A stretch of DNA of 62,411 bases, from positions 1 through 62,411 of the forward strand of contig JAMNYO010000013.1 in assembly GCA_023622765.1 (NCBI GenBank), read 5' to 3'. The notes beneath the pieces were generated by a model. That model did not search any database and was not told the origin of the DNA. It saw only the letters and a list, made by a program, of their open reading frames with translations. The position numbers were made by a program, and so were the translations under genes. The stretch's first letter is position 1; the number at the start of each line of letters is the position of its first letter. The DNA comes from Bacteroidota bacterium. GTDB taxonomy: Bacteria; Bacteroidota; Bacteroidia; Bacteroidales; Dysgonomonadaceae. Of the stretch, positions 54,394-62,411 are shown piece after piece.

Positions 54394-55104
54394 ATGGTGA
54401 AAAAAACCGTATGGTTTATGGTGTTGCTGCTAATGGCAGTGCCTTCGTTCGCGCAGTTCCGAGCGGGTGTGAAGGGTGGGGGGAACATCTCCAGCATGAA
54501 CATGAATATAGGAGGTGTAGAGCTCGATATTCACGAACCCCGCTTCGGTGTACATGGAGGATTGATGGGGGAGTACATGTTTTCGACCCACTTTGGACTG
54601 CAGGCCGAGTTGAATTATGTGTTCTGCGGGGCGAACATCAATGCCGCGAGGTACACACAGGGGCTGGATGTTCCGGAGGGTCTTTCCCTGGAAGGGTACG
54701 TCAGCCGACACGTGTTCCATCTACCCCTCTACCTGAAAACGAAATTCAGGCTCTTTGAAAACACCAAGCTCTACGTGATGGGTGGTGGCGTGGCCTCTTT
54801 CTCTCCTTCAGCCCACCAGCATATCAAGCAGACGTACGAGGGGGAGTACCTGAAGACGAAATGGAGCTTGTACGAACCGAAGATTCGTATCCTGGATGAA
54901 GAGTCGGATAACGTGTACATGATGCAACGGTGGAACGCGGGACTCGCTGCAGAAGCCGGGGTAGAGGTCAATGACCGTATGACCGTGGGTGTCGGCTTTA
55001 AACATGTACTCAATAACATGTCTGGCGTTCGTTACTTAGGCACAATCATGCAGCCCGAAACGCGGATGTGGATCGCTTCTCTCTCGGTCGGGTATTTCTT
55101 TTAA
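54394..55104 (+). CDS. Porin-family outer-membrane beta-barrel (OMP_b-brl_2 type)
   Basis: 236 residues from ATG 54394 (signal MVKKTVWFMVLLLMAVPSFAQ). Begins FRAGVKGGGNISSM, with FGVHGGLMGEYMFSTHFGLQAELNYV, HLPLYLKTKF and a final SLSVGYFF: the standard pattern of the Bacteroidota PorT/OMP_b-brl_2 family. 49 bases after the preceding barrel gene. Function unknown. Confidence 0.87.
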   Translation: MVKKTVWFMVLLLMAVPSFAQFRAGVKGGGNISSMNMNIGGVELDIHEPRFGVHGGLMGEYMFSTHFGLQAELNYVFCGANINAARYTQGLDVPEGLSLEGYVSRHVFHLPLYLKTKFRLFENTKLYVMGGGVASFSPSAHQHIKQTYEGEYLKTKWSLYEPKIRILDEESDNVYMMQRWNAGLAAEAGVEVNDRMTVGVGFKHVLNNMSGVRYLGTIMQPETRMWIASLSVGYFF

Positions 55105-55172
55105 TTTCTTTTTTATGTACATTTGCACGGTGTAAGAGCAGCCTTACGGTTTAATGTACATGTGAAATCCCG

Positions 55173-57284
55173 ATGAAAGAGAAGCTGTTTGTCTTGTTGC
55201 TGGTTTGCTTGCTGCACGTGGCCACAGCGTGGCCGCAGGCTCGGGTCATTTTGCCTGATTCGTCGAAGATAACGACGAACCCCGATTCGTTGAAACTGCT
55301 TCCCCGGCAGGTGCCTGAAAGGCTAGGTGTTGATTCGTTACCGGATAGCCTTGGTGGACAGTTGTCGCGGCCTGGACACTTGCAGGACGATCACGGGACG
55401 GAAGGGGATTCGCTTCAAGAAGCGCCCAGGATGTTTCATTGGAAGCTAAACCCGAGGACGGGTGATCGGATTCCCACGGAATCGGATACCGTAGTTCACA
55501 ACTTTCAGCACTCCACGCTGGCCGATGGCTATTCCGTGGCGATGGGCCATTTAGGGACGTTGGGCTCACCGGTAATATCGAAAATATTTTCGGATCGGGG
55601 TGAAACCGAGACGTTCATCTTTAACAACGCGTATTTCCCCTTCTTGAGGAAGCCGGATGAGCTGCTTTTCTTGAATACCCGCGTGCCTTATTCCAGGCTT
55701 AACTATTACCGCTCCGGCAATAACCAAACGCGGGAGGATCGCTTTAACGCGAGGCTCACCTCCAACTTCGGGAAAAGTTTGAACGTGGGGCTCGATGTGG
55801 ACCTCATCAACGCTAGGGGACACTACAATTCGCAGTCGACTCGTCACAATAACTTCTCGCTGTTTGGCAACTACCTGTCCGAACGGATCGAGGCCCACAT
55901 GTACATGAACCTGGGTAAGATAAGTCATTTTGAGAACGGGGGGATTACAGACGACCTGTTTATAACCGACCCCGATGCGATTCGGCAGCAGTTTAACCCG
56001 AGAGATATCCCGGTAAAATTCACGAACACCTGGAACACGCTGGGGAACAACCGTTTTTTCCTGTCCGGTAGGTATAACCTGGGGTATTATGAGGTTGAAG
56101 GGAGCGATTCGCTCATGGTACAGCGCGGTGATTTCGTGCCAGTGGCCAGCCTCAGCTTCTCATCCTCTTACACCGATCAATTTCGCCGTTTCTTGTCCCA
56201 CGATACCATTCTAGTGAACGTGGAGGGTGTTCCCATGCAGCGGATCGATAAGTTTTACCCGCATCGATACTACGAGGGTGCGGTTGATGATAGCGTGCAC
56301 TTCTCCTCTTTCAAGAACTGCGTGGCGTTAAGCCTCAGGGAGGGATTTAAAAAGTGGGTCAAGTTCGGCTTGACCGCTTTCCTCGAGTATGACCTACGCA
56401 ATTACTCCATGCGGGACACGGTGGGCATGGGGTATGTTAAACATCGGGAGAGCGCCGTTACCCTCGGGGGGGTGCTGAACAAGCAGCAGGGAGAGAACCT
56501 GCTGTTTAATATTCGTGCCGACCTGGGTGTATTGGGGGTCAACCTAGGCGAGTTCAGGGCGATGGGTGACGTGCAGACTGGCTTCGATATCGCCGGTCGA
56601 CGTACCACGCTTTCTGCCGAGGCGTATATCAAGAACTTAAGGCCAAAGTATTTGCAGGAGAACTACTTCTCAAAGTACTTCAAGTGGAACAAAGAATTGG
56701 GTGATACGCGTCGGGTCTACCTGGGAGGTAAATTGCATATCCCGTTCACCAACAGTACCGTGAGCGCGGGTGTGGAGAACCTGCAGAACTTCATCTACTA
56801 TAATCGAGACAGGATGCTCTCGCAGGAGGGGGATAACGTGCAACTTTTGACGGTGCGGGTGGACCAGGATATCCGGTTGGGCGTCTTCAACTGGGATAAC
56901 AGGGTGGTCTATCAAGCGTCGAGCAACCAGGAGGTGATTCCCGTTCCCACCCTGAGCGTCTACTCGAACCTCTACTTAAAAGCCCTGATCGTGAAAGTGC
57001 TGACGATGCAGGTCGGTATTGACGCACATTGGCACACCAAGTACCATGTTCCAGGCTACGAGCCGGCATTGCTGCAATTCTACAACCAGGACGAGAAAGA
57101 GATCGGTAATTACCCGATCTCCACCATCTACGCGAATTTTCACCTACAACAGACCCGTTTCTTCGTGATGTTTTACAACGTGGCATCGCAATTGTTAAAG
57201 CCCACGGAGTATTTCTCGTTACCCAATTACCCGGTCAACCCCTTCCTCTTCAAAATGGGGGTTTCCGTGAACCTGAATAATTAA
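55173..57284 (+). CDS. Putative porin (Porin_10 family)
   Basis: 703 residues with signal peptide (LLHVATAWPQA). A disordered Ser/Pro/Asp-rich stretch follows, then the Porin_10 start TVVHNFQHSTLADGYSVAMGHLGTLGSP and FNNAYFPFLRKPDELLFLNTRVPYSRLNY, and many amphipathic strands (FNARLTSNFGKSLNVGLDVDLI, FRAMGDVQTGFDIAG), ending PFLFKMGVSVNLNN. Bacteroidota outer-membrane channel of unknown solute. The next gene, a solute-binding protein, begins 10 bases later. Confidence 0.88.
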   Translation: MKEKLFVLLLVCLLHVATAWPQARVILPDSSKITTNPDSLKLLPRQVPERLGVDSLPDSLGGQLSRPGHLQDDHGTEGDSLQEAPRMFHWKLNPRTGDRIPTESDTVVHNFQHSTLADGYSVAMGHLGTLGSPVISKIFSDRGETETFIFNNAYFPFLRKPDELLFLNTRVPYSRLNYYRSGNNQTREDRFNARLTSNFGKSLNVGLDVDLINARGHYNSQSTRHNNFSLFGNYLSERIEAHMYMNLGKISHFENGGITDDLFITDPDAIRQQFNPRDIPVKFTNTWNTLGNNRFFLSGRYNLGYYEVEGSDSLMVQRGDFVPVASLSFSSSYTDQFRRFLSHDTILVNVEGVPMQRIDKFYPHRYYEGAVDDSVHFSSFKNCVALSLREGFKKWVKFGLTAFLEYDLRNYSMRDTVGMGYVKHRESAVTLGGVLNKQQGENLLFNIRADLGVLGVNLGEFRAMGDVQTGFDIAGRRTTLSAEAYIKNLRPKYLQENYFSKYFKWNKELGDTRRVYLGGKLHIPFTNSTVSAGVENLQNFIYYNRDRMLSQEGDNVQLLTVRVDQDIRLGVFNWDNRVVYQASSNQEVIPVPTLSVYSNLYLKALIVKVLTMQVGIDAHWHTKYHVPGYEPALLQFYNQDEKEIGNYPISTIYANFHLQQTRFFVMFYNVASQLLKPTEYFSLPNYPVNPFLFKMGVSVNLNN

Positions 57285-57294
57285 TTCGTATACG

Positions 57295-58134
57295 ATGAAG
57301 GTTTCCAGAAGGCTGGTTACGTATAGCGTGCTTTTGTTGATAGCCATCGCTGCCATGGTGTGGCTCAGGAACTATACGATTCGTTCCGGGGGGGAACCGC
57401 TCGAGGAAAGGGATTTGTCGGAGATTTTAGCTTCGGGTGAGCTCAACGTGGTTACCGATTACAACAGCATTGGTTACTTCGTGTCGGGCGATACGGTTCA
57501 AGGTTTTCAACTGGAGATGATGCAAGCGCTGGAGAGCGAGTGGGGAATACGGGTAAACCTGTTTTTAGAAAACAGCCTGGAGGATAACGTGAATGGACTC
57601 CACGAGCAGCGGTACGACCTGATCGCGCGGAGTATCCCGGTGAACACGGAACTGCGGGAGCAGGTCGCTTTCACCATCCCTATCACCCTCAACAAGCAGG
57701 TACTGGTTCAGCGAAAAGCCGAATTTAACGAGGGGGTAGAGCCGATTCGCCAACACTTGAACCTGGCGAAAAAGGTGATACACGTGGCCAGCAACTCGCC
57801 AGCCATACTCCGGCTCGATAACCTGTCTCACGAGATTGGGGATACCATTTTCATCGTGGAAGATCCCACCTATGAGGTGGAGCAGTTAGTGATGATGGTG
57901 GCTGCTGGCGATATTGATTTCACCGTCTGCGATGAGAAAGTGGCGTTGCAGTTAATCCATACCCTTCCCGAGATCGATACCGAAACCGATATCAGTTTCA
58001 CTCAATTGGAGTCGTGGGCAGTGCGGGCAGGATCGCCTGTGCTGTTAGATAGTTTGAATAGCTGGCTTACCCGCTTTAGAGAGACGAAAGCGTTCCAACG
58101 GCTCCATGAAAAGTATTACGGTGCCGTTGGTTAA
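57295..58134 (+). CDS. Membrane-anchored family 3 solute-binding protein (MltF-like)
   Basis: 279 residues. An N-terminal membrane anchor (VTYSVLLLIAIAAMVWL) and a type II periplasmic binding domain: ILASGELNVVTDYNSIGYFV, GFQLEMMQALESEWGIRVNLF, LHEQRYDLIARSIPVN, VAAGDIDFTVCDEKVALQ and WLTRFRETKAFQRLHEKYYG. This resembles the binding half of MltF, but the lytic transglycosylase half is absent. It may sense or bind amino acids or peptidoglycan fragments. Adjacent to Porin_10, probably co-transcribed. Confidence 0.87.
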   Translation: MKVSRRLVTYSVLLLIAIAAMVWLRNYTIRSGGEPLEERDLSEILASGELNVVTDYNSIGYFVSGDTVQGFQLEMMQALESEWGIRVNLFLENSLEDNVNGLHEQRYDLIARSIPVNTELREQVAFTIPITLNKQVLVQRKAEFNEGVEPIRQHLNLAKKVIHVASNSPAILRLDNLSHEIGDTIFIVEDPTYEVEQLVMMVAAGDIDFTVCDEKVALQLIHTLPEIDTETDISFTQLESWAVRAGSPVLLDSLNSWLTRFRETKAFQRLHEKYYGAVG

Positions 58135-58178
58135 CGCTTTCAGTCAGTCAACACTTCACTTTGATTGGCACTCAATTA

Positions 58179-58320
58179 TTAACGGCGCTGAGGCGTATCC
58201 CGTCGCCCCTGGCGGTTGGCGTCACGGAACGTTTTCTGACGCTCTTCGCGTAACTTCTTTCACTGCTCGGTTTTCTCTTTCTCGATGATTTTTCTGACTT
58301 TGTCACTCAAAAAAGCCTGT
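58179..58320 (-). pseudogene. Short gene remnant with in-frame stop
   Basis: On the minus strand the frame reads FLSDKVRKIIEKEKTEQ, TGA, KKLREERQKTFRDANRQGRRDTPQRR and two TAA stops. The charged helical text on both sides of the TGA is continuous in character, and its G/C-rich composition contrasts with the AT-rich DNA beside it. It looks like the C-terminal end of a charged coiled-coil protein with its 5' part gone and one codon changed to stop. Family unknown. Confidence 0.5.
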
Positions 58321-58642
58321 TTTTATAATTAATTTAAACACAGATATTTGTACCTTTTTGTCACCCGATTTTGGGTGAAACGATAGAAGAAACAAATGTT
58401 TGTACGTAGAAAAAATATCCTTCAGGCAATATCGGAGTAATTGTTGCTGAAAAATACTAAGGTCGCTATAAAGAGTTAATCACTATCTTCCGACTTCTAA
58501 CTTAAATAATGTATAAATTTTTTATTATTTCAACATATATAAATAAATATATATAATTTTGTTGCAATTAATTGAAGAAATAATATACTTTTACTAAATT
58601 AAAAATTAGTTGATTCAAAATCGGGGAAAATAGGTACTAATC
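58321..58642. other. AT-rich intergenic region upstream of the cyd operon
   Basis: No gene seen. Very A/T-rich, particularly 58500-58640, and it presumably carries the cyd promoter, but I could not single out a box pair. TATTTGTACC near 58347 and TACCTTTTTG near 58352 are possible parts. Confidence 0.6.
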
Positions 58643-58864
58643 ATGGCTAAAATCAGCACGGTTAAAGACTTTTTCATGATGTATGTAGATGGATTTAAAA
58701 CCATGTCGAAGACATCGAAGTTGTTGTGGGTAATCATCTTGGTAAAACTATTTATTATGTTTGCCATACTCAAGGTGTTTTTCTTTCCGAACTTCTTAAA
58801 TTCGGTTGCTTCTACAGAGGAAGAGAAGGCGGAATACGTTATTGAAAAGCTTATCCAAGATTAG
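58643..58864 (+). CDS. DUF4492 small membrane protein of the cyd operon
   Basis: 73 residues with a single transmembrane helix (KLLWVIILVKLFIMFAILKVFFF) and an acidic tail (STEEEKAEYVIEKLIQD). DUF4492 proteins precede cydA in Bacteroidota and Campylobacterota and may be small accessory subunits of the bd oxidase, as CydX is in E. coli. The cydA gene follows by 30 bases. Confidence 0.88.
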   Translation: MAKISTVKDFFMMYVDGFKTMSKTSKLLWVIILVKLFIMFAILKVFFFPNFLNSVASTEEEKAEYVIEKLIQD

Positions 58865-58894
58865 CATCTATCTACCACAAAAAAAATCTTTATT

Positions 58895-60451
58895 ATGGAC
58901 GTTGCATTAATTGGTTGGTCGAGAGCGCAATTTGCTCTAACAGCTATGTATCATTGGGTATTTGTTCCTCTTACCTTGGGTTTAGGATTACTTATGTGTA
59001 TCTACTCAACCTACTACTACAAAACCGGTGATGAGAAATGGAAATCTACAACAAGGTTTTGGCAAAAATTATTTGCAATAAACTTTGCAGTTGGTATTGC
59101 TACAGGTTTGATTTTGGAATTTGAATTCGGCACAAATTGGAGCAATTACTCTTACTTTGTTGGCGATATCTTTGGTGCTCCGCTTGCTATTGAAGGTATT
59201 GTAGCCTTCTTTCTAGAAGCAACTTTCTTCGCTGTTGTATTTTTCGGTTGGGATAGGGTCAGCAAGAAATTTCACCTTGCATCTACTTGGATTGCCGTTT
59301 TTGGAGCAACATTGTCGGCATGGTGGATACTTGTTGCCAACTCATGGATGCAGTATCCTGTGGGTATGCATTTTAATCCTGAAACCGCACGCAACGAAAT
59401 GAACGACTTCATAGCCGTAGCTTTTTCGCCTGTGGCAATAAACAAATTTTTGCACACCGTGCTTTCGTGCTGGGTGCTTGGCTCTGCATTTGTAGTCGGT
59501 CTTAGCAGTTGGTACTTGCTCCGAAAAAGGCATATTGATTTTAGCATTCGCTCTATAAAAATTGCTGCCATTGTCGGTCTGACTGCTACAGTTCTGACAG
59601 CGCTTACAGGACACTATTCAGGACAAAAAGTGGCTAGACATCAGCCTATGAAACTAGCTGCAATGGAAGGCTTATATAACGGCAAAAACAAAGCCGACAT
59701 AGTGGGTTTCGGCGTTCTTAAGTCCGATAAGGTGTACAACGATGGTAAAGATCCGTTTGTATTTAAGATTGATGTTCCAATACCCGGATTTTTATCCTTT
59801 ATGTCTTTCGACAATTTTAACTCGTTTGTGCCCGGAATCCAAGACATTATTGACGGTTACACACTATCAGACGGGACAGTCTATCCATCATACGAAGAGA
59901 AAGCAGCACAGGGCAAATTAGCTCAGCAGGCTCTCCGCGATTATCGCCAGGCAATGAAAGACAACGACGAAGAAGCCAAAATTATCAATAAGGCTGTTTT
60001 AGACGAAAATATAAAATACTTCGGTTACGGATTTTTCAACAGTCCCGAAGAGACCATTCCGCCTGTGGCTCTTACCTTTTACACATTCCATATAATGGTA
60101 GCGCTTGGTTTGTTTTTTATAGCATTTTTTGCAATTGTGTGGTATTTGAACAAAAAAGGCACTTTGCAAAAGGTAAAATGGCTGCTGTGGCTTGGGGTAA
60201 TCTCAATTCCATTGGCCTACATAACTTCGCAGTCGGGTTGGATTGTTGCCGAAGTAGGTCGTCAGCCTTGGAGCATTCAAGATGTGTTGCCTTTGTCTCA
60301 CTCGGTGTCAAACATTCCGGTTGCCAACGTAAAGACAACATTCTTCATATTCCTTGGTATATTTACAATCTTTCTCATTGCCGATATAGGTATTATGATA
60401 AACACTATCAGAAAAGGACCCGAAGCTGTTGACGAGAGCAAGGGCTATTAA
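58895..60451 (+). CDS. cydA: Cytochrome bd ubiquinol oxidase subunit I
   Basis: 518 residues. Conserved SRAQFALTAMYHWVFVPLTLG (heme b595 His), GIATGLILEFEFGTNWSNYSYFVGDIFGAPLAIEG (heme d site), GHYSGQKVARHQPMKLAAMEG, the Q-loop region and AYITSQSGWIVAEVGRQPW. Reduces oxygen at low tension and supports nanaerobic growth or oxygen protection. The codon choice is more A/T-rich than in genes to its left. Confidence 0.97.
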   Translation: MDVALIGWSRAQFALTAMYHWVFVPLTLGLGLLMCIYSTYYYKTGDEKWKSTTRFWQKLFAINFAVGIATGLILEFEFGTNWSNYSYFVGDIFGAPLAIEGIVAFFLEATFFAVVFFGWDRVSKKFHLASTWIAVFGATLSAWWILVANSWMQYPVGMHFNPETARNEMNDFIAVAFSPVAINKFLHTVLSCWVLGSAFVVGLSSWYLLRKRHIDFSIRSIKIAAIVGLTATVLTALTGHYSGQKVARHQPMKLAAMEGLYNGKNKADIVGFGVLKSDKVYNDGKDPFVFKIDVPIPGFLSFMSFDNFNSFVPGIQDIIDGYTLSDGTVYPSYEEKAAQGKLAQQALRDYRQAMKDNDEEAKIINKAVLDENIKYFGYGFFNSPEETIPPVALTFYTFHIMVALGLFFIAFFAIVWYLNKKGTLQKVKWLLWLGVISIPLAYITSQSGWIVAEVGRQPWSIQDVLPLSHSVSNIPVANVKTTFFIFLGIFTIFLIADIGIMINTIRKGPEAVDESKGY

Positions 60452-60483
60452 TTTTCGTATAACTATAAAAATAGAATAATAAT

Positions 60484-61611
60484 ATGGATTACGGATTTTT
60501 TCAACATTATTGGTGGTTTTTAATTTCGCTCTTAGGGGCATTACTACTGTTTTTAATGTTCGTTCAGGGCGGGCAATCACTCATATACAGATTAGGCAAA
60601 ACAGATAACGAGCTAAAGCTCATGCTTGATGCTTTGGGTAAAAAATGGGAGCTTACGTTTACCACCTTGGTTACCTTTGGCGGTGCATTTTTCGCATCCT
60701 TTCCGCTGTTTTACTCTACAAGTTTTGGCGGAGCTTATTGGATGTGGATTCTGATACTTTTAAGTTTCGTTATACAAGCTGTTTCTTTTGAGTTTATTCA
60801 CAAAAAAGGCAATTTGCTTGGTAAAAAAACATACAAGGCATTTCTTTTTACTAATGGTCTGGTTGCGCCAATACTCATAGGTGTTACGGTGTCTACCTTC
60901 TTTTTTGGAGCCGAATTTACAGTAAACAGATGTAATATTACCGATTTCGACAACCCCATCATTTCTCAGTGGAACACAAATTGGCACGGCTTGGAAGCTA
61001 TATGGGGAAGCACGCTACCCGGTGGGTTTCACCTCTGGAATGTAGTTTTAGGTTTGGCTATATTCTTTCTTGTTCGAGTACTCGGAGCTTTGTATTTTAT
61101 CAACACTATACGCAACGAAGAGATAGAGAGTAGGGCTCGCAAACATGTGCTTATCAATGCTGTAGCTTTTTTGATTTTCTTTTTACCTTACCTTGTACGC
61201 TTACTTTTAAAAGATGGCTGGACAGGACAAACAAACTATTCCGTAGTGGTAGAGGAGTATAAGTATCTGAACACTCTTTTTGCAAATTGGTGGATGATTG
61301 TGATTTTGTTGGTAGGAGTAGTTGGTGTACTATATGGCTTTGTTTTGGGAGCTTTATGCAAAAAAAATCGCAGAGGCTTTTGGTTTGCCGGCACTGGTAC
61401 GGTTTTGGTAGTGCTGATAGTATTATTAACGGCTGGTTTCAACGGTTCGGCATATTATCCTTCGCTAAGCGATCCAAATTCATCACTTACCATAGCTAAT
61501 TCGTCATCTAGCTTATTCACGCTAAAAACAATGAGCGTTGTGTCGTTGTTTATACCTTTTGTTGTGGCGTATATTGCTTATGTGTGGAAGAAGATGAATT
61601 TTCATGTTTAA
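60484..61611 (+). CDS. cydB: Cytochrome bd ubiquinol oxidase subunit II
   Basis: 375 residues with about eight membrane segments; start MDYGFFQHYWWFLISLLGALLLFLMFVQGGQ, then GGAFFASFPLFYSTSFGGAYWMW and a long C-terminal helix run (FLIFFLPYLVRLLLKDGW). Pairs with CydA. 32 bases after cydA. Complete. Confidence 0.95.
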   Translation: MDYGFFQHYWWFLISLLGALLLFLMFVQGGQSLIYRLGKTDNELKLMLDALGKKWELTFTTLVTFGGAFFASFPLFYSTSFGGAYWMWILILLSFVIQAVSFEFIHKKGNLLGKKTYKAFLFTNGLVAPILIGVTVSTFFFGAEFTVNRCNITDFDNPIISQWNTNWHGLEAIWGSTLPGGFHLWNVVLGLAIFFLVRVLGALYFINTIRNEEIESRARKHVLINAVAFLIFFLPYLVRLLLKDGWTGQTNYSVVVEEYKYLNTLFANWWMIVILLVGVVGVLYGFVLGALCKKNRRGFWFAGTGTVLVVLIVLLTAGFNGSAYYPSLSDPNSSLTIANSSSSLFTLKTMSVVSLFIPFVVAYIAYVWKKMNFHV

Positions 61612-61800
61612 TTGAGCTATGAGTTACGGGTTACGTGTTGCGTGTTTCGGGGCTTTTAGCCATTAGCCTTTGGCTATACTCAGCCAACAACCAAGAGCCA
61701 AAAGCTAACAAACACATCACTCATACCTATCACTCATCACCAATCACAAAAAAGCCAATCACAAAAAAGCTAATTGCCAACGGCTAACAGCTAAAGGCTT
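61612..61800. repeat. Low-complexity repeat region after cydB
   Basis: Made of short shuffled units such as GTTACGGGTTACGTGTTGCGTG, TAGCCATTAGCCTTTGGCTA, CATCACTCATACCTATCACTCATCACC and AATCACAAAAAAGC(C/T)AAT. Typical Bacteroidota intergenic repetitive DNA; no gene. Confidence 0.75.
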
Positions 61801-62037
61801 CTAACTTCTAATTTCTGATTTTCTCTTGATGTCCAACGCGACCAAAATAGATATCAACGACCAAAACGGAACGCTCAGTTTGTCGGTGTCAAGAAAGTTG
61901 TTTAAAAAGCCGTGAACGAAGTAGGTAATTAGTCCTAATGATATTCCTAACGCAATAATATTATCCGATTGGTTTTCAGAACTTTTATAGACTCTAAAAC
62001 CTGTAATCACCTGACTTCGCCACTCCAAAACACTCAT
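61801..62037 (-). pseudogene. C-terminal fragment of an O-antigen-ligase-like membrane protein
   Basis: 78 residues with ALGISLGLITYFVHGFLNNFLDTDKLSVPFWSLI, which I recognise as the end of Bacteroidota O-antigen ligase/polymerase-family proteins. The rest of that protein (more than 300 residues) is missing; upstream, only five more codons are open before a TAA. The missing part abuts the truncated transposase, so an insertion or deletion event cut the gene here. Confidence 0.7.
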
Positions 62038-62045
62038 TTTTATAA

Positions 62046-62411
62046 TTGCTTAATAAACAAGATAAATTGGCAGACAATCAGCATAACATAGTACAAGACA
62101 TCAGTGTTAAGCACACTCTTAAACTATTTGGAGGAAACATAGGCATACTCTTCTATGATGTTACCACTTTGTATTTTGAAACCGACTATGAAGATGTTTT
62201 ACGAAAGAGAGGTTTTTCTAAGGAAGGTAAGCACAGTAATCCTCAAATCCTGTTAGGTTTACTGGTGAGCCTCGATGGTTATCCCCTGGCGTATTGCATT
62301 CATGAGGGCAATAAATACGAGGGTCATACCATGTTACCGATGATAGAGAGCTTTATCAAGAAATATGAATTAGAAGACTTTGTCGTGGTAGCCGATTCCG
62401 GGTTAATGAAC
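62046..62411 (+). mobile_element. Truncated IS transposase (IS1634/IS4-type), runs off window
   Basis: An open frame without its N-terminus reads GILFYDVTTLYFETDYEDVL (first DDE Asp in YDVTT), RKRGFSKEGKHSNPQILLGLLV, GYPLAYCIHEGNKYEGHTML and FVVVADSGLMN (second Asp). This matches the IS1634-like branch of the IS4-related DDE transposases. A TAA just upstream shows that the 5' part is lost. The right end lies outside the window. Confidence 0.85.

Overview
The window looks like a chromosomal piece of a Bacteroidales bacterium. Evidence seen directly: a SusC/SusD pair with PKD-type and other lipoproteins, promoters of the Bacteroidota form (TTTG or TTG, about 19-20 bases, TAnnTTTG) before several genes, DUF4492-cydA-cydB, Porin_10 and beta-barrel outer-membrane proteins, and a HisB fusion with a Bacteroidota-type his order. 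A Dysgonomonadaceae-like host (Proteiniphilum/Petrimonas/Dysgonomonas) is my guess from remembered similarity and is untested.

Layout. (1) Bases 1-18647, minus strand: one long polysaccharide/sugar utilisation locus. A LacI regulator is followed by fucI, a GH172 enzyme, a TIM-barrel-like glycosidase, a mutarotase-like lipoprotein, fucP, a wrecked ribulokinase, a PKD lipoprotein, SusC, SusD, a propeller/toroid lipoprotein, a wrecked PqaA-type hydrolase and a YdjC/ChbG deacetylase cut by the window edge. FucI plus FucP plus an AraB-type kinase, with GH172 and without fuculokinase or aldolase, suggests D-arabinose release and use at least as strongly as L-fucose. (2) 18.8-25.3 kb: YigZ, topA, a chromate-transporter pair, a candidate structured ncRNA with its own promoter and terminator, and TrpB2. 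(3) 25.6-34.2 kb: a TetR-TolC-MFP-RND-PII-like efflux operon in which the RND pump has lost its first transmembrane segment beside a palindromic repeat, then an M23 peptidase. (4) 34.4-42.2 kb: PadR-PspC, two tRNA-Leu genes, NAD(P)HX repair enzyme, a ceramidase-like/hydrolase fusion, rplU-rpmA. (5) 42151-45736: an AT-rich island between two identical 57-bp direct repeats. It carries a primase-helicase of the TOTE conflict type and an AlbA_2 protein whose C-terminal winged helix is out of frame through an 11-bp tandem repeat, a likely phase switch. (6) 45.7-53.4 kb: a minus-strand his operon (hisG-D-C-B-A-F-IE) with a His-rich leader peptide and a textbook attenuator. hisC carries an inactivating deletion and hisH is absent. 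(7) 53.6-58.1 kb: outer-membrane proteins and a solute-binding protein. (8) 58.2-62.4 kb: a gene remnant, DUF4492-cydAB, a truncated O-antigen-ligase-like fragment and a truncated IS transposase.

A thread through the whole window is internal deletion inside otherwise recognisable genes: the PqaA-like gene (twice), ribulokinase (twice plus a stop), RND pump, AlbA_2 protein, hisC, and loss of hisH. This may be real genome decay or a systematic assembly or read artefact, and only read mapping can decide. The most interesting candidates are the repeat-bounded phase-variable island, the pseudoknotted ncRNA candidate upstream of the chromate transporters, and the his attenuator in front of a broken his operon.
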